64,000 nt of DNA from Dipylidium caninum (Eukaryota > Platyhelminthes > Cestoda > Cyclophyllidea > Dipylidiidae), in the NCBI GenBank assembly GCA_017562135.1, contig QEYB01000556.1, positions 186,001 through 250,000 of the forward strand. The letters are read 5' to 3'. Below the pieces are notes generated by a model that did no database searches, had not been told where the DNA came from, and was given only the letters and a program-made list of their open reading frames with translations. Positions 37,501-49,600 of this stretch are shown in pieces. Position numbers and translations under genes: made by a program. Positions within the stretch are counted from its first letter, which is position 1; each line of letters begins with the position of its first letter.

Positions 37501-40219
37501 TTTCCTAACCTTTCGCTTATTTATTTTATTTAAAATATCTTAGGTAATAGGATTTTGTGTCTACTTGTGACTCACTTCCGCGACCCTTCTACACTTATCT
37601 TAATAACTTTTCAATTTTGGTTGTCCACTTATCCCGTAATCAACGAGGTGACCGTTGCCCATATTTCCTGTGACTAGCCAAACGAAGATTATGCTCCGTA
37701 GCGTTTGAATTTTTTTTGGTTTTAGTTGAGTTGGTGCGTTTTTCGGCAACGTCGCGATCACTTCAAAGCAGATCCAAATGTTAGCGATTCGTGTCGGATG
37801 AAAGGATCCGCAGAGGTTAATAATATTTGCTACGATTTGCGGCCAAAGTCCAGCCACTCAGACCTCGAAGATATAGATGAGCCGGCGGGGGGCCACCCTC
37901 TGGGGCAGAAAGAGAGGGAGATAGTGGACCCAACCTGCTGTTGTTGCTGTTGCGCCTACAACCGTATTAGCGACCCCATAATAACGTCTACAAATTCCCT
38001 CCCCCTTCACTGAAGAGAGCTGTCTAAAGGTGACTCATGTCTCCTCTGAACTCACTCTTTCCACCGAGGAGGCAACCAAACCATTGGAACGTTGTGAGAG
38101 ACATCATCCTATCCTTGCTAGCACCTCCCTGCCCGCCTCGCCAGCTATTCCACAAAGTGAGAAGCCCTCCTTCCAAGTGCAGCCATTTCCAACGCTCTCC
38201 AGGAGGTTGGCTGAACTAGGTCAACAAAGGGCTATCCTAATGGAGTCGTCCTGTTCCGTGGGAGAAATCCAACAGGCCAATCAAGAGCCTGCTTCTCCCA
38301 TCACAACGGCCCACAGCGAGGATGGATCCAAAGCGAGGAACCGAAGCCTACTCGAATTGTACGTTACAACATTCTTCATCGCTTACAATTGTTATTCCTT
38401 ATGGTACTTTTTGTCTTTTCGAATGACAATTTTAACTGCCACAGATTCGTTTTTCTTCAATACTTTCAGTTTTGACCTCACATTTTGCCTTGAATTCACG
38501 ATATTTTGAGTCCCACACTTTATGTGCGCTCCCTTAACGGGATCGAAGCGTGAGGTGAACAAGTTTATTTTAAAAGTGAATAGAATAGTCGTTGTTGATC
38601 CTTCCCTATTCGTCAGCGACATTGTCGGATTTCGGCTTAGTAAAAAATCAAATGAAAGGTGATAGAAACACGTTTGTACTTCGTCTAATATAGCTTCTCT
38701 TCTCCAATTACTACCCGCTTTGTGACGGCATCATTTGTTTTGAGTTATTACTTTAACTTTTCAAGAAATTTTGTTCATTTTCATGTTTCTCAAATGCGTG
38801 TGATTCCTTCATTAATTTGTACGACGTTTATTTTTCTATTACAGCCGTCAAAAAGAGCCTTCACTTCTCACGTAATTGATTGTTGTAACTATTATTCGAC
38901 GCATTAACGCCCATCGGTGCATTTTTTATCGCCTCTAACTCTCTGGTCTGAACTTCTTCCACTTTCTGTTCCACAGACGGAACTTGTTGTCAATTTACTT
39001 CCCCACCTTAACCTGTTTTTATGTTGAGTACGGTAGGGACCAACCGTTCTTCTCGCTCCCACTCAACTAGTCAATAGATGCCGTGTTGAAGGACTGTAAT
39101 ATTATTTACTTTGCGCTCTGACGCAACGCTGCTGACCCGAGTAAACAGTCTGGCAAATGGTCTTAGGTTTTTTGTAGCCTTAACAAAGCTCGGACTTACA
39201 AGAATGGTGATTCTAACTCCCGCAGTTATTTTTATTGACATATGGCAACTATTTTCTGCTTACAAATCTGACTTATTTGATGAAGTAATTTGCTCAGTTT
39301 ATAAATTTTGCCTATTAAAAAATCTCCTTTTTTTATTTTCTTAATCTATAAGGTGGCGGGTATTTATTTAGACAGCTTTAAAACTAATAATTTAACAATT
39401 TATATAAAGAGACAAATGATGTATAATACGGCATTTGTTTTTGACAAATGGAGATGCATTGAAGATGATTCATAGGTCTCAAAGGGCTGCCACGGTTAAC
39501 TTTTTCAATTAGTTAACTGAATAAGATAAAAATTGGTGCACAAATTTTATTTTGCTTTCTAAAAGCATTAATCACAGAATGGCAAAAGGCGATAAGAACT
39601 CGGATTTTTGAGCTGAAGTGGTGTTCATTTATGCAGACGGCGGGGTCCACGTGCCGCTTTGGTACTGAATTTACACAGTGGAACTTCGAGTAGCCCTTCT
39701 CCACTGCACAACATGCTTCTGGGGGATATGGGTACCGAGAACGAGGAAGACAACCGCTTATTGTGTGTGGAGCGCCCGCAAGCCAGCTACTCCACTTTTG
39801 AACACGATTTACCAATTCGCCTAACGAACACCCAGGCATTGCAAGTTCAACCCCCACCAGGACTTGTCGTCGCAGCAACTGGCGCTGTCAATCTCTCACC
39901 CCGTCCAAAGACTGGAGAGGAACCTAGCCGCATTGCTGATCGTGTAGTTCTGCGCACTGCCTCCCTTCCTCTAACCCCTGAGACCCTAGAGGCCAAGCTT
40001 GGTCAAGGCGGCGAGGACCGCCTCTACAAGGAGTTCTGGGACATTCCCATGAACTTCGCCAACAAGGCTGATTGTCCTTGGGTCGGCGTAGGCCAAAAGA
40101 ATCGCTATCACGAGGTTCTACCCCGTAAGTTCTCAGTATTTTCATGATCTTGCACTTTGCTTGAAGTTGTCCACTACTTAAAAACTTAATCGGTCGATTT
40201 ACGTCTGTTTTCATTCAAG

Positions 40220-40278
<59 letters not shown>

Positions 40279-43200
40279 TTTTTATTTCTCCTCTCCAGAC
40301 AACAACACCCGAGTCGTTCTTCCCGCCATCAATAATGATGACATGTCCAGTTACATAAATGCTAACTACATTCACGTATGTTATCCTTCGCCTTGAATAG
40401 TAATTTTTTACTCATTCCTTGCCCCAATCCCATTGACTTTGGTTAATGTAACGGAAAAGTTGAAGATATTCATGTAATGAAGCGCGTGTGTCCGTTAAAA
40501 TCCTTACTGTAACTCAATTGGTCTTACCCTTTTGGGTCTGTACACTTTTCTCTAGATCACTCAGCACCAACGTTCTTTTGCATGAAACAATAACTTAAAG
40601 CAGGTAGTGTCTCACTTCTAAGGCATTATGAAAGTGCGGTACCTTTGTCCTCTCTCTTTAAGCTGTTTCGAATCTTATCAACATCTCATAGTGAGTGTTA
40701 ATGGGTCCATTCTAAACACAAGCTCTAGGCTCCACCAACGAATAATCTCCCTTTGGGGACCTAAAGGGCAAACCGCGAACGGGTTTTGATCAATTGACAT
40801 GATTTTAAAAAAGTTAAACAAATTTTGATGAAAATCTGAAAACATTACCTCAGACTTACATATTTTTAACAAGTAGGTATAATCCAGGCGGGTTTTCGCC
40901 TCTTTTTCAGGGTTATCAGGGTCGGCCAGGAGCCTTCATCGCAACACAGGGTCCGATGTCGCATACCATCAACGACTTTTGGCGAATGGTTTGGCATACC
41001 CGTGCTCCCGCTGTTGTTATGTTGACAAAAATCTGTGAACAAGACAAGGTTCATTTCAATATTTTTACCTTTTTCTCCTACACTCGTCAAATCCATCCTT
41101 AGACGCTGCTGCTGTCACTGCATTGAACTGGTACTTAGCGTATACGACGTCGAGTATTTTTGGAGTTGATAGTATCGTTCGGATTTGATAGAATCCCCGT
41201 TTTAGATTACATTTACAAACTTAGAGTAATGTGAACATCTTTGGCAATCCGCTATCAGTTGTGCTTGTGTAGATGGTTGCCTACCTTACAATAAAAGTTG
41301 TTTCACTAAAATTGTTCTCCACGCGGAAATTCTCCTCCATCCTTCCCTAATGGGGATAGGGCCCATATTTCATAATGGTCAATTTACCTATGCCGATTAT
41401 TACCGAACTGGATTAGTTGCAAATTACTCCGATTTGTATTTCGACTCCCTCCTTGACCTATTCTTCTCACATTAGGCGTTCGATCTTGTGATATTGCGGT
41501 TGGAACTCTTAAAGTAGATTTTTGTGTCTATGGAACAGAAGCTGAGACGTTCTCCAGTGGCTTATTTATCAATTTGGTGATTTAAACAGCCCAGTTAGTT
41601 ATTGGCATGATTGATGCTTCGTTTACCTCACAGGTTGACTTTATTCTCCTTGCATCACACAGGAACTCTGTGACACTACCGATAGTAATACCGACGTCAT
41701 AAAACCACAAATATACCTTACTGCGATCAGTCGAGCAATTTAATTTCGCTAAATTGTACACACTGCTGACTAGAATGTATTAATTTTGGTAATAAACTGT
41801 CTGAACCCAAAGAACATTGAATTAATGTTGCACATTCCAGCACAAGTTGATATCGACGAAATCGGTTGAGAATTAGTGTAAACCATGAAAAAATTTCTCT
41901 TGATCGCTCTGATTCGATAGGAACAACCCTCAGCCGAATCGCTTCCACTATCGCTTAGACCATTTTCATATGAACACATGACAAACTACTTTTCGATTCA
42001 GATTTCGCTTTGAAGTGGTGTTACTTAAGCTCCATTTAAATTTAAGACTACAATTTCTTTTTGTCCTAATTGTCAAAGGAGTAGTGGGTCTTTTTTCTAT
42101 TTTTCATCTTCGAATCTTCTTGTGCTTATTTCTACTCTCACATAGATTTTACTAGGAGGAAACTTAAAATTGACTGTGTAATCACTCGCTTGAAATCAGT
42201 GGCCGACTGTTCTTTTTCCCTCTCAGCGAAGCAAATGTGAACTCTATCTGCCTATATCGAAACACGACTCGAGTGGTTGTGAGGTCAGTCCACCGGTGCG
42301 CGTGGTCAAGGCGTCGGCAGGAGAGGGGGCCTTCGAGACGGGGAAGTCCAGGGGAGGAGGTGAAGCATCGGCTGCAATCGGACAGGCGGATTTGCAGTCT
42401 GCACCCTCTCTACCTAACCCTACTCCCGCCTGCTGGGGTGAGGATTTCTCGCGAACTTGCTCCCCGGTCGGCGCCCACCGCACCTTTGGGAACATTCACG
42501 TGTGCGTCACTGCTGTCACCCAGCGGGAAAGCTATACTGCACGCAAACTGGTTCTCAAGGTGAATACTTCTTACTCATTGAAAATTGTTCTGATTTTCTT
42601 TTCCTGTCCCTTATTGTTGTAGGCGCATATATAACTGAGCCCACAAGCTAATTCACCTACATCTGTTTTAGTCTAGATAACCCAGGAAGGAGTTCGGTTT
42701 TATTGCCTTTCTTAGATTATATGCCATTTGACACTTATAACCTCATAACTTATTTATTGTAGCACATAACCTCTGCGCCATTCGAAATAGCGGCATACTT
42801 ACGGAAAAAGACATTTATATTCATACGAGAGTTAATGATGCAGTGGGCATGCACCGCTATACACTACCCAAACATTCCCTTTCATTATCATTTTTCCTTA
42901 ACCACCAAACTAGATGGACGGCGAAGAACGTCGAGTCACTCACTTTTGGTACGTCGGATGGTCAGATCACTCTTCCCCAGAAGCCACTCTAGAATCGGCA
43001 CGTAGTCTTCTCGATCTAGTGCACGAGACGGAGGCCTGTCGCCACCGGAACAGTGTTTCATCCCTGCCATCAACACCAGCACTAACGATGACAGTCAATT
43101 CAACCAACATCCTACCGCCGTCATCGCTGAGTTCGCTTTCAACGCAGCCCGCAGAAGAGTGGTTTGACATGGACCTGCACTCCCGTTCCCTATCCAACGT

Positions 43201-43636
43201 CTCACGCGAGGATAGTTCTCACACAGCCGCATCCAATCTCTTTACCCTGGGCGAGTTCAGAAATCCCCCATTTAACCCTATTAACTCTGGAACCCGCACT
43301 TATCGTGCTTCCGACCCTGTCCCCATGGCTCAGTCCAGCACCACATCCTCCGTTGGCCCTGTGGTGGTTCATTGCAGCGCTGGCGTCGGCCGCACTGGCT
43401 GTTTTATTGCTCTCTGCATTGGATGCGAACAGCTGCGTAATGAGGACAAAGTTGATGTGTTAGGCATAGTTTCTCGCCTCCGTCTCGACCGTGGTGGCAT
43501 GGTTGAGAACTCCGAGCAGTACACTTTTCTCCATGCCGCTCTCTGCATGTACAATGCCATCAGGAGTGGTCGCAATCTTCCTGTCTTGCCAGCAATTGCC
43601 AACCTCCGCAACCAATTTACCGGACCCCTTAGGTAG
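34523..43636 (+). CDS. Receptor-class R7 type tyrosine phosphatase (PTPRR/PTPN5/PTPN7-like)
   Basis: Proposed exons: 34523-34582 (tentative first exon), 37726-37963, 38016-38358, 39679-40124, 40299-40375, 40911-41048, 42227-42559 and 42914-43636 (stop TAG); together they give an open frame of about 785 codons. The catalytic domain begins in exon 4 (EFWDIPMNF, then the pTyr loop QKNRYHEVLP), continues with SSYINANYI, GRPGAFIATQGP and NDFWRMVW in exons 5-6, KCELYLP in exon 7 and the HCSAGVGRTG P-loop at 43370-43399 (Cys 43373). This is closest to PTPN5/PTPRR, which dephosphorylate MAP kinases. Differences: the WPD loop reads WSD (42959-42967), the Q-loop Gln is Glu (MVENSEQY, 43505), about 70 extra residues lie after KCELYLP, and about 100 Ser/Thr-rich extra residues precede the P-loop. 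The N-terminal part has a run of six Cys (37936-37953) and a basic-hydrophobic stretch RRLAELGQQRAILM that might serve as a MAPK docking site. Exon 1 and the exon 2/3 junction are the weakest parts (38030 is an alternative exon 3 start). Confidence 0.92.
37016..37048. repeat. AT-rich dinucleotide tract
   Basis: Imperfect TA repeat in the long first intron of the phosphatase gene. Confidence 0.7.
40221..40272. repeat. (TA)n microsatellite in phosphatase intron
   Basis: About 25 TA units in the 174-bp intron between exons 4 and 5 of the phosphatase gene. It ends only about 26 bp before the acceptor AG (40297-40298), close to where the branch point should be, so length variation here could affect splicing. 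Confidence 0.9.
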
Positions 43637-44653
43637 CATCTGCTAACCCCCTCTCTGACTGCCTTCCTTCACACGATTGTAAATATGTGGTATGCATTCT
43701 TCGCATTTTACTCTGGCGTGAATAGGCCCACAGCGAATTCTTGTCTTCTCCGTCTCTTCCTCTTACCACTGATAATTTCTGCCAATTATTTTTGAAAGCG
43801 AATTTAGGCTGCCTGACACTCCCCTGCAGCATACTGCCCCTCTCTCTCCCCCTCCATCCTTCCCTTTGACCTTATTTTTTCTTTATTTTTTTTCAACCTC
43901 TCTTTCCACATGATTAATATGGTTGAAGACTGCCGGTTTGGTTATGCTCTTTATTTTTTAATAGACCTTATGATTACGCCCATATCCCATAGGATTAAGA
44001 CGGTGTGCAAGAGATCGTGATTGTTCTCATCTTCTTCCCGTGTTCTTACGCACTGCGGCCCCTACAGTCCTTATCGGTAGTTGTATTTGTCTGTATATGG
44101 AGATGTGCCAATTTAAAAAAAAACTTTAGTGGCCACTTCCCGTTTATTCACGCTCTACCACCTAATTAGGCTTTCTTCTTTCACACAACAACATGTTAAC
44201 GTATATTTTATCGCCAAAAACTGCGACTAAACAAGTGGAATAGCTAACTGGATGTTTGGGCGGATGATTCGTATCTGGCATACGGTTAATTTGTTCCTTG
44301 GCTTCTAAGCGTTTTACTATAAGCTTTTGCATTTAAGTTAGGCACAAAGACGGCAATTTATATTTCAAGGATTTTCAATGGAGTGTCGTGTTTGCCAAGT
44401 CCCCATTTTTATTGTTTTGAAAAGTAGTAATGTTGACAAACAATGTAGGAGAATAATAAATCATAATTTCAGCTTGCTTTAATAGGGGAAAGCCGAAGAA
44501 TTTATTCATCCCATGTACTCAGTCGATTCGTTGCGTTTCTTGCTGCTACCTTCAAGTCCTCGTTGGACATAGGGAGACACGAGAAGTGCACGTTATTCGA
44601 GCGAGAGTATTGATGATCTGCTGAACGGGACTTTGTGTGCAGCAGCCCAAGTC
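43637..44653. other. Phosphatase 3' flank and BCL-2 5' flank
   Basis: About 1 kb with no coding frame I can support. It must include the 3' UTR of the phosphatase gene and the promoter or 5' UTR of the BCL-2 gene; the polypyrimidine-rich stretch after 43800 and a later AATAAA-like element near 44454 are the only visible marks. Confidence 0.5.
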
Positions 44654-45229
44654 ATGCCAGTCACGCGTTACTTTGTTGAGAGTTGTGTCGAAGCCGACTC
44701 CAACGTCTATAATGTGACATGCTCTCTCGACGCCCTGTCTTGCAAGGAGGTAATTGATCGCATTATCGTCGACTACGTCCTCTACCTCATTGGCCGGCGT
44801 GGACACTACTGTCTTCGTTTGTTTCCGGGCAAAGAGGGCCGCACAGAGTGGCACAGAACAACTCAATACATCATGCAATGTTTGGTGAAAAGGGGAGCTG
44901 AGTTTGAAAGGGCATTCCTACCTCGGTTCGAGAATCGGGAGGCATTCCTCTTGAGGACACCTGAGAACGCGGAATCAGCATTTAAACAGACATTGGACAC
45001 CATTTGGAGTGATGGGCAGGCTAATTGGGGACGCTTTCTGGCCTACATCAGTTTCGTCGGTGCTTATTGCTTAGCCGCATTGAACGCGGGAACTGTGTTT
45101 GCCATAAAGTTTCTTGTAGAAGCTGCGGTAGACAAGCTCGACAGCCACATTGGAGGTTGGATAAAAAGAAATGGCGGCTGGAGAGTTTGTTATTTGCAGC
45201 TAAGAGATATGAATCTGATAACAGATTGA
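44654..45229 (+). CDS. BCL-2 family apoptosis regulator
   Basis: Single open frame of 191 codons; the ATG at 44654 is the first in-frame Met after a stop at 44570. BCL-2 proteins control release of cytochrome c at the mitochondrial outer membrane. A BH4-like helix is seen at about residues 32-50 (EVIDRIIVDYVLYLIGRRG; BCL-XL has LVVDFLSYKLSQKG). BH3 is LVKRGAEFE (residues 77-85), BH1 is SDGQANWGRFLAYISFVGA (NWGR at 124-127), and BH2 is WIKRNGGW (169-176). Having all four suggests a multi-domain member; BH4 favours a pro-survival type. Oddities: the BH3 Asp of the LxxxGD consensus is Ala, and no C-terminal membrane anchor follows BH2, since the frame ends 15 residues later. A further 3' exon could supply an anchor, but no strong donor is visible. 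The gene is intronless as read, unlike its neighbours. An AATAAA lies just after the stop at 45244-45249. Confidence 0.9.
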   Translation: MPVTRYFVESCVEADSNVYNVTCSLDALSCKEVIDRIIVDYVLYLIGRRGHYCLRLFPGKEGRTEWHRTTQYIMQCLVKRGAEFERAFLPRFENREAFLLRTPENAESAFKQTLDTIWSDGQANWGRFLAYISFVGAYCLAALNAGTVFAIKFLVEAAVDKLDSHIGGWIKRNGGWRVCYLQLRDMNLITD

Positions 45230-46615
45230 TTAATTCTTTCCTTAATAAAATTCATTTCTTTAAATCACTTTGTGAACGACTGCTTGCGATTTGTAAGGCC
45301 CAGAGCAACATTTGAGCTCAATTTTCGAGTGCCCGTCACAAAAAGGTATTGCACTTTTTGTAAACTGAGTGAGTTTTGAAACAGTGTCCTGTTGAATATC
45401 TGCAGTTAATTCTTACATAAGCCAACATATTATGTATATCAGATCCACTTGGCTGTAATATCCCTTATTGGATTTAACTTCACCGCCTAAAAAAAGGTTT
45501 TTTTTTAATTTTGTCATTCCAGCTTCAGGACTGTTAGATATATTCGATGTCTCTAGAAGGTGGCATATAGGGATGTGAGCATCTGCCACGCGTTACTTCG
45601 AAGAAAACCTTATTACACGTTTAACGGGCAGCAATGAATCCTTCTGTGTTTTTCCAAATTGAAATAGTTTAGAGTGAGGAAGTTAATATTACGACAACGG
45701 AAAATTGCTATGTAAACAATATTCACTCTTCTGGGCTGCCTATAGAAAGTCTTGGAAGCAATACATGGGAGAGGTTGGGTAGGCAAATGTGTGACGGTAA
45801 GCCAGAAGAAAAACGAGTAAATTTTTCAATAGTGGGTCACACCTCATAAAATTTAACTCGAAAGTAGTGACAAATATTATGTTGCCCATAAACGAGACAT
45901 GTTCAGTGCACTATTTGGGTTTCTTCTGTTAGGTCAACATGAAAGGGAAGTATATTGTACATTATTTTAAAATTAATGAACCAGGCCAAATGCAAGTGTT
46001 ATCAAGGGCATTAAATAAAGCTTTTGTTTCACTCGTTTATTTAACTAATAAGAACATGAGTTTTTCATTGTTTTATATTATAAACATTGTTGTCGCTCAG
46101 CGGTACGTTATTTGAACGGCACATTATTTAAACGCTGCTCCAGCCCGTTGTGTGCGTTGCACTGGCGAGGGGCGGGCGTATTCCAAGCGGAATATTGAAC
46201 TTTTTTCTTCGTGATTTCTAAGGCGTTATATATATATATATATATATAGACTTTTCTGTGTTACTCAATTTGATTCGTGGCTTTGCAACGTATTTCCACT
46301 ACACTGCTTTACCAAACGCAGGTGCAACTTTGGTCCATCAGCACTGTTGTTTACTTTACAAAATCAGTTAGCTTAATAAGCCAGTCGAAACGTTCGAGTG
46401 GGTAATTAACTTCTTAGTTGCCTTCTTCGATTACATAGCATTTGCAGTTACCGTGATGATAGTGGCATATGTTGTAGTGCACTTTGTCAAAACTTTTTTT
46501 AAACTGTAGTAATCTTCTGCCTAATGCTCCGCAGGGTCATGCGTCCAAGTTTGGATACATGATTTCATGGAACCATGTTTCGTATTCGTGTAGGGCCATT
46601 TATCTCTAGCCTATT
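45230..46615. other. Intergenic stretch between BCL-2 and SANBR homologues
   Basis: No supported coding exon. The vertebrate SANBR N-terminal SANT-like region should be encoded here if it is conserved, but I could not find it. A TA repeat lies at 46226-46249. Confidence 0.5.
46226..46249. repeat. (TA)n microsatellite
   Basis: About a dozen uninterrupted TA units in the spacer upstream of the SANBR homologue. Confidence 0.9.
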
Positions 46616-49600
46616 ATGATACATGGCGTTCTAATCACGCCTCGCTGTCCGGCGACGCAATCGGGTTTTCTCGACTCGAGGGGGCAATCGGAAGTGAATA
46701 TTCGAGTGCACGACACTGCCAACAGAGGTATGCCTTGTTTGCGAGGTCATTCCCTAGGGGAATTCGATTTCACGTGCAACAAGGCACTTTTAGAAGAAGA
46801 AATGCTGCTTTTTCAGAAATATTTACAAGGTCTACAACACATTGACAGGTTATGATGTCATTATCTATACCGATATTGAGACATTCCGATGGCTTCTAAA
46901 ATATATTAAGGTGAAAAAGAATTGTGTACTTACCGGTTCAAACATTCTATCTGTTCTTATATCGGCCGAATTTCTTCAAATGCCCGACTTGGTAGCCACT
47001 TGCATCAACTATTTATGTGAAAAAGTGGACGAGATCCCGAGTGTTATCGCTAGCATCGATTCGATACAGGCGGACACATGGGAGAAGTAAGTTGACCACT
47101 TTCCCACATGATCGTCAGAGTCGCTCGATGTTTTGAACCCAATAAATTGAGTCTTCTGGACAACGGTTTTCTCCTCCTCAAGAAGTATGTCCTATTTTGA
47201 GAATACTAACGGAAATAGCAAGATTTTTTACTATAAATCACAGCATGTTTTCGCTGACATTATGGCAAATACTGGCTCTCCGGCTGGGGCGCCTGCCATT
47301 TTTCGGTTAGTAGGCTTACGCATAATTATCAATCACTGAAGCTGTAGAGCATGTTTACGCTACCTAACCTGGAACTCATCGTCAAAGGTGGCTTGTCAAC
47401 CGAACCGGAGGATATTGTCACTGAATGGAAAATGGATTCCAGCTCACATTCCTTGTTCTAACTTCGCTCTCTCGAGTCACATTCCGTTCTCGTCAGAAGC
47501 GATTTCTAACCAAATGTATGTTAAGCATTGCCTTACCTGATCGTTTGAGCTAAATTGTGCAGTTAAACGTAATACGGCCTAACTCTTGATCGAAATGTTG
47601 CATGCTCAATCGAGGTTGAAATCGCACCGTTCCAAGGTGCTGACATCGGACTCTTATACATGAACATCTTCGACGTCTCTTACAAGATTTTCCACTTATA
47701 ATAGTCCTCTTATTATTTTGATTGGATTTCCCTCTTAGAGAGATCCAGGAAGAATTTTTGGAGAAATTATTAGCCCAAACGAAATCTTGGGAAATGAACT
47801 TTTGGTGCCTTTGGAATGCGGCGAACCCCTTGTTTTGTAACTGTTGCAACGAATTTTTCCAGCCCTCAGAGGTGGGACAAGGTTGCATACATCACAAGGG
47901 TTCATTGCAGAAACCGACAGATCGGCCTAAATCGGCCGCTACATGTGAGTATTTGGATCATACTGGGCCTGTTTTCGAGTCGCCATCATTGAACTGATTC
48001 AACGTATGTTGTGTATAATGCCTGTATATAGCGGAATATAAAATTGAGCCTCTCTTAGTGGCAAAGAATTAAAAAAGGCTCCTTTCTCACTTGTTTTTCG
48101 ATTCACGCGGTTCTCAACACTTTATTTACGGAAAATTAATCTAGACTTCAGTGATTGTGACTTGATTCCCTTATTCTATCTCAGCGTCCGGCTGGCCTTT
48201 CGGATCTCTCACACCCAGCGGTTACGGGGACACACATAAGAATCGAAAGTATGTTCTTTTGAAATCATGAACTTCTCCTCACATCCTCATTTTGTTTGAT
48301 AATATCAGTGAATGTTAGACGAATCATGCTTTTACCAGACGTTTTAAATATTTATGAGGGTGTTCAATTATTAGCATCACATTCGAGTCAAGCGCACTTC
48401 CCCTCTTCTCTATCTTTAGGAGACTTAAAAGCAACTACTGCTGTTGTGGACTTGAATACTCAGCATTCAATCCCTTGGATAAGAATTTGGTGATAATTAC
48501 CTACTTATTGTAATGTCTTTCTTGTCGTATTCGCATTTATACTTTCCCGATAAACTTTCGATGGCAATATTTTTAGATTCCTTTGCCCCACAGATATTCA
48601 ATAGGCAATTGTCTTTGGTACCGGTTGTTTCTTGGCTTTCTAGACTTTAATAGATGCCTGGACTCACCCCACGGTTGAGTAACTTGTCTGCTTCTCAACT
48701 TTTATATGGAATGTTAAAAAACTGCACACATTATTGTATTTTATTTTCAAGGAAATAGAGGATCGGCCACAAAGATGTGAATACTTTTTTCCTTTTTTGA
48801 GTTGCGTGGTGAAGACTAAGTGCAAGGAGACATTGGCCTTTTTTAAATTAAGGGTTGCGCCTTTAAAGGGCATAAAATAGATGGACTTCTTGAGTCAGGT
48901 GACCCCGTGGCCAAGTTGGCCTCAAAATCCGCTCAGTGGCTGCGACCTCTGGCCAGGGCAGTGAGGACCTGCGACACACATCGTGACGCGTGAGTCTGCG
49001 AGTCTAGGCCGTGCCCATATTTGGCTGTAGTCTCTTCAATTTATGTAAAACATCAAAACGGACCGCCCACTGCAGGTATGTGCTACTCGGGCCATGATTC
49101 ACTCTCTTTTGACTAATACCACTTCATATACATGGGAATGAAAGCCTCTACTATGGTAAATTTGAAAACTTTTATTGTTGCTTTCCTGGAAATGTTAGAT
49201 CTCTTTCCATAAGTTTTTATTCCCTTTTGTATAATGGACAACACTGAATATGTATTGAAGTCGTCCCGAGCCTGTTTAAATGCATTGCCGAGAACAAAAC
49301 ACCTACCAATCCGAAATATTATAACCTCTCGGTTGCTTCTTTGCAGGCAACAATTTTTCAGGGAACTCAAACTTGGCGGCAGGACGTCTCCTACCGTCCT
49401 ACGCAATATCTGTCAATGTTTGGAGACACTGCCAAGTTCATATCGGAAGACCCTAGTTCATAAACTTAGAGATACTCCAAACTGTGATACTTCATTAGTT
49501 GACTATTGCTTCGGCGATGTAAGGTCTATTGTGCATATACCTAGTTTCTGTGGTATGCAATTCATTAGCGGAAACGAACGACTGTCTGTAGATCTCCCCA

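Noticed and set aside
39513..39878. 121-codon minus-strand frame
   Set aside because: It lies opposite phosphatase exon 4, whose plus-strand frame is supported by homology and phase.
42967..43197. Minus-strand frame opposite the phosphatase catalytic exon
   Set aside because: Shadow of the confirmed plus-strand exon 42914-43636.
48890..49010. GC-rich stem-like stretch with GTGGCCAAGTTGGCC, considered as a tRNA or small RNA
   Set aside because: It lacks a recognisable tRNA B-box and cloverleaf; it is within an intron of the SANBR homologue.
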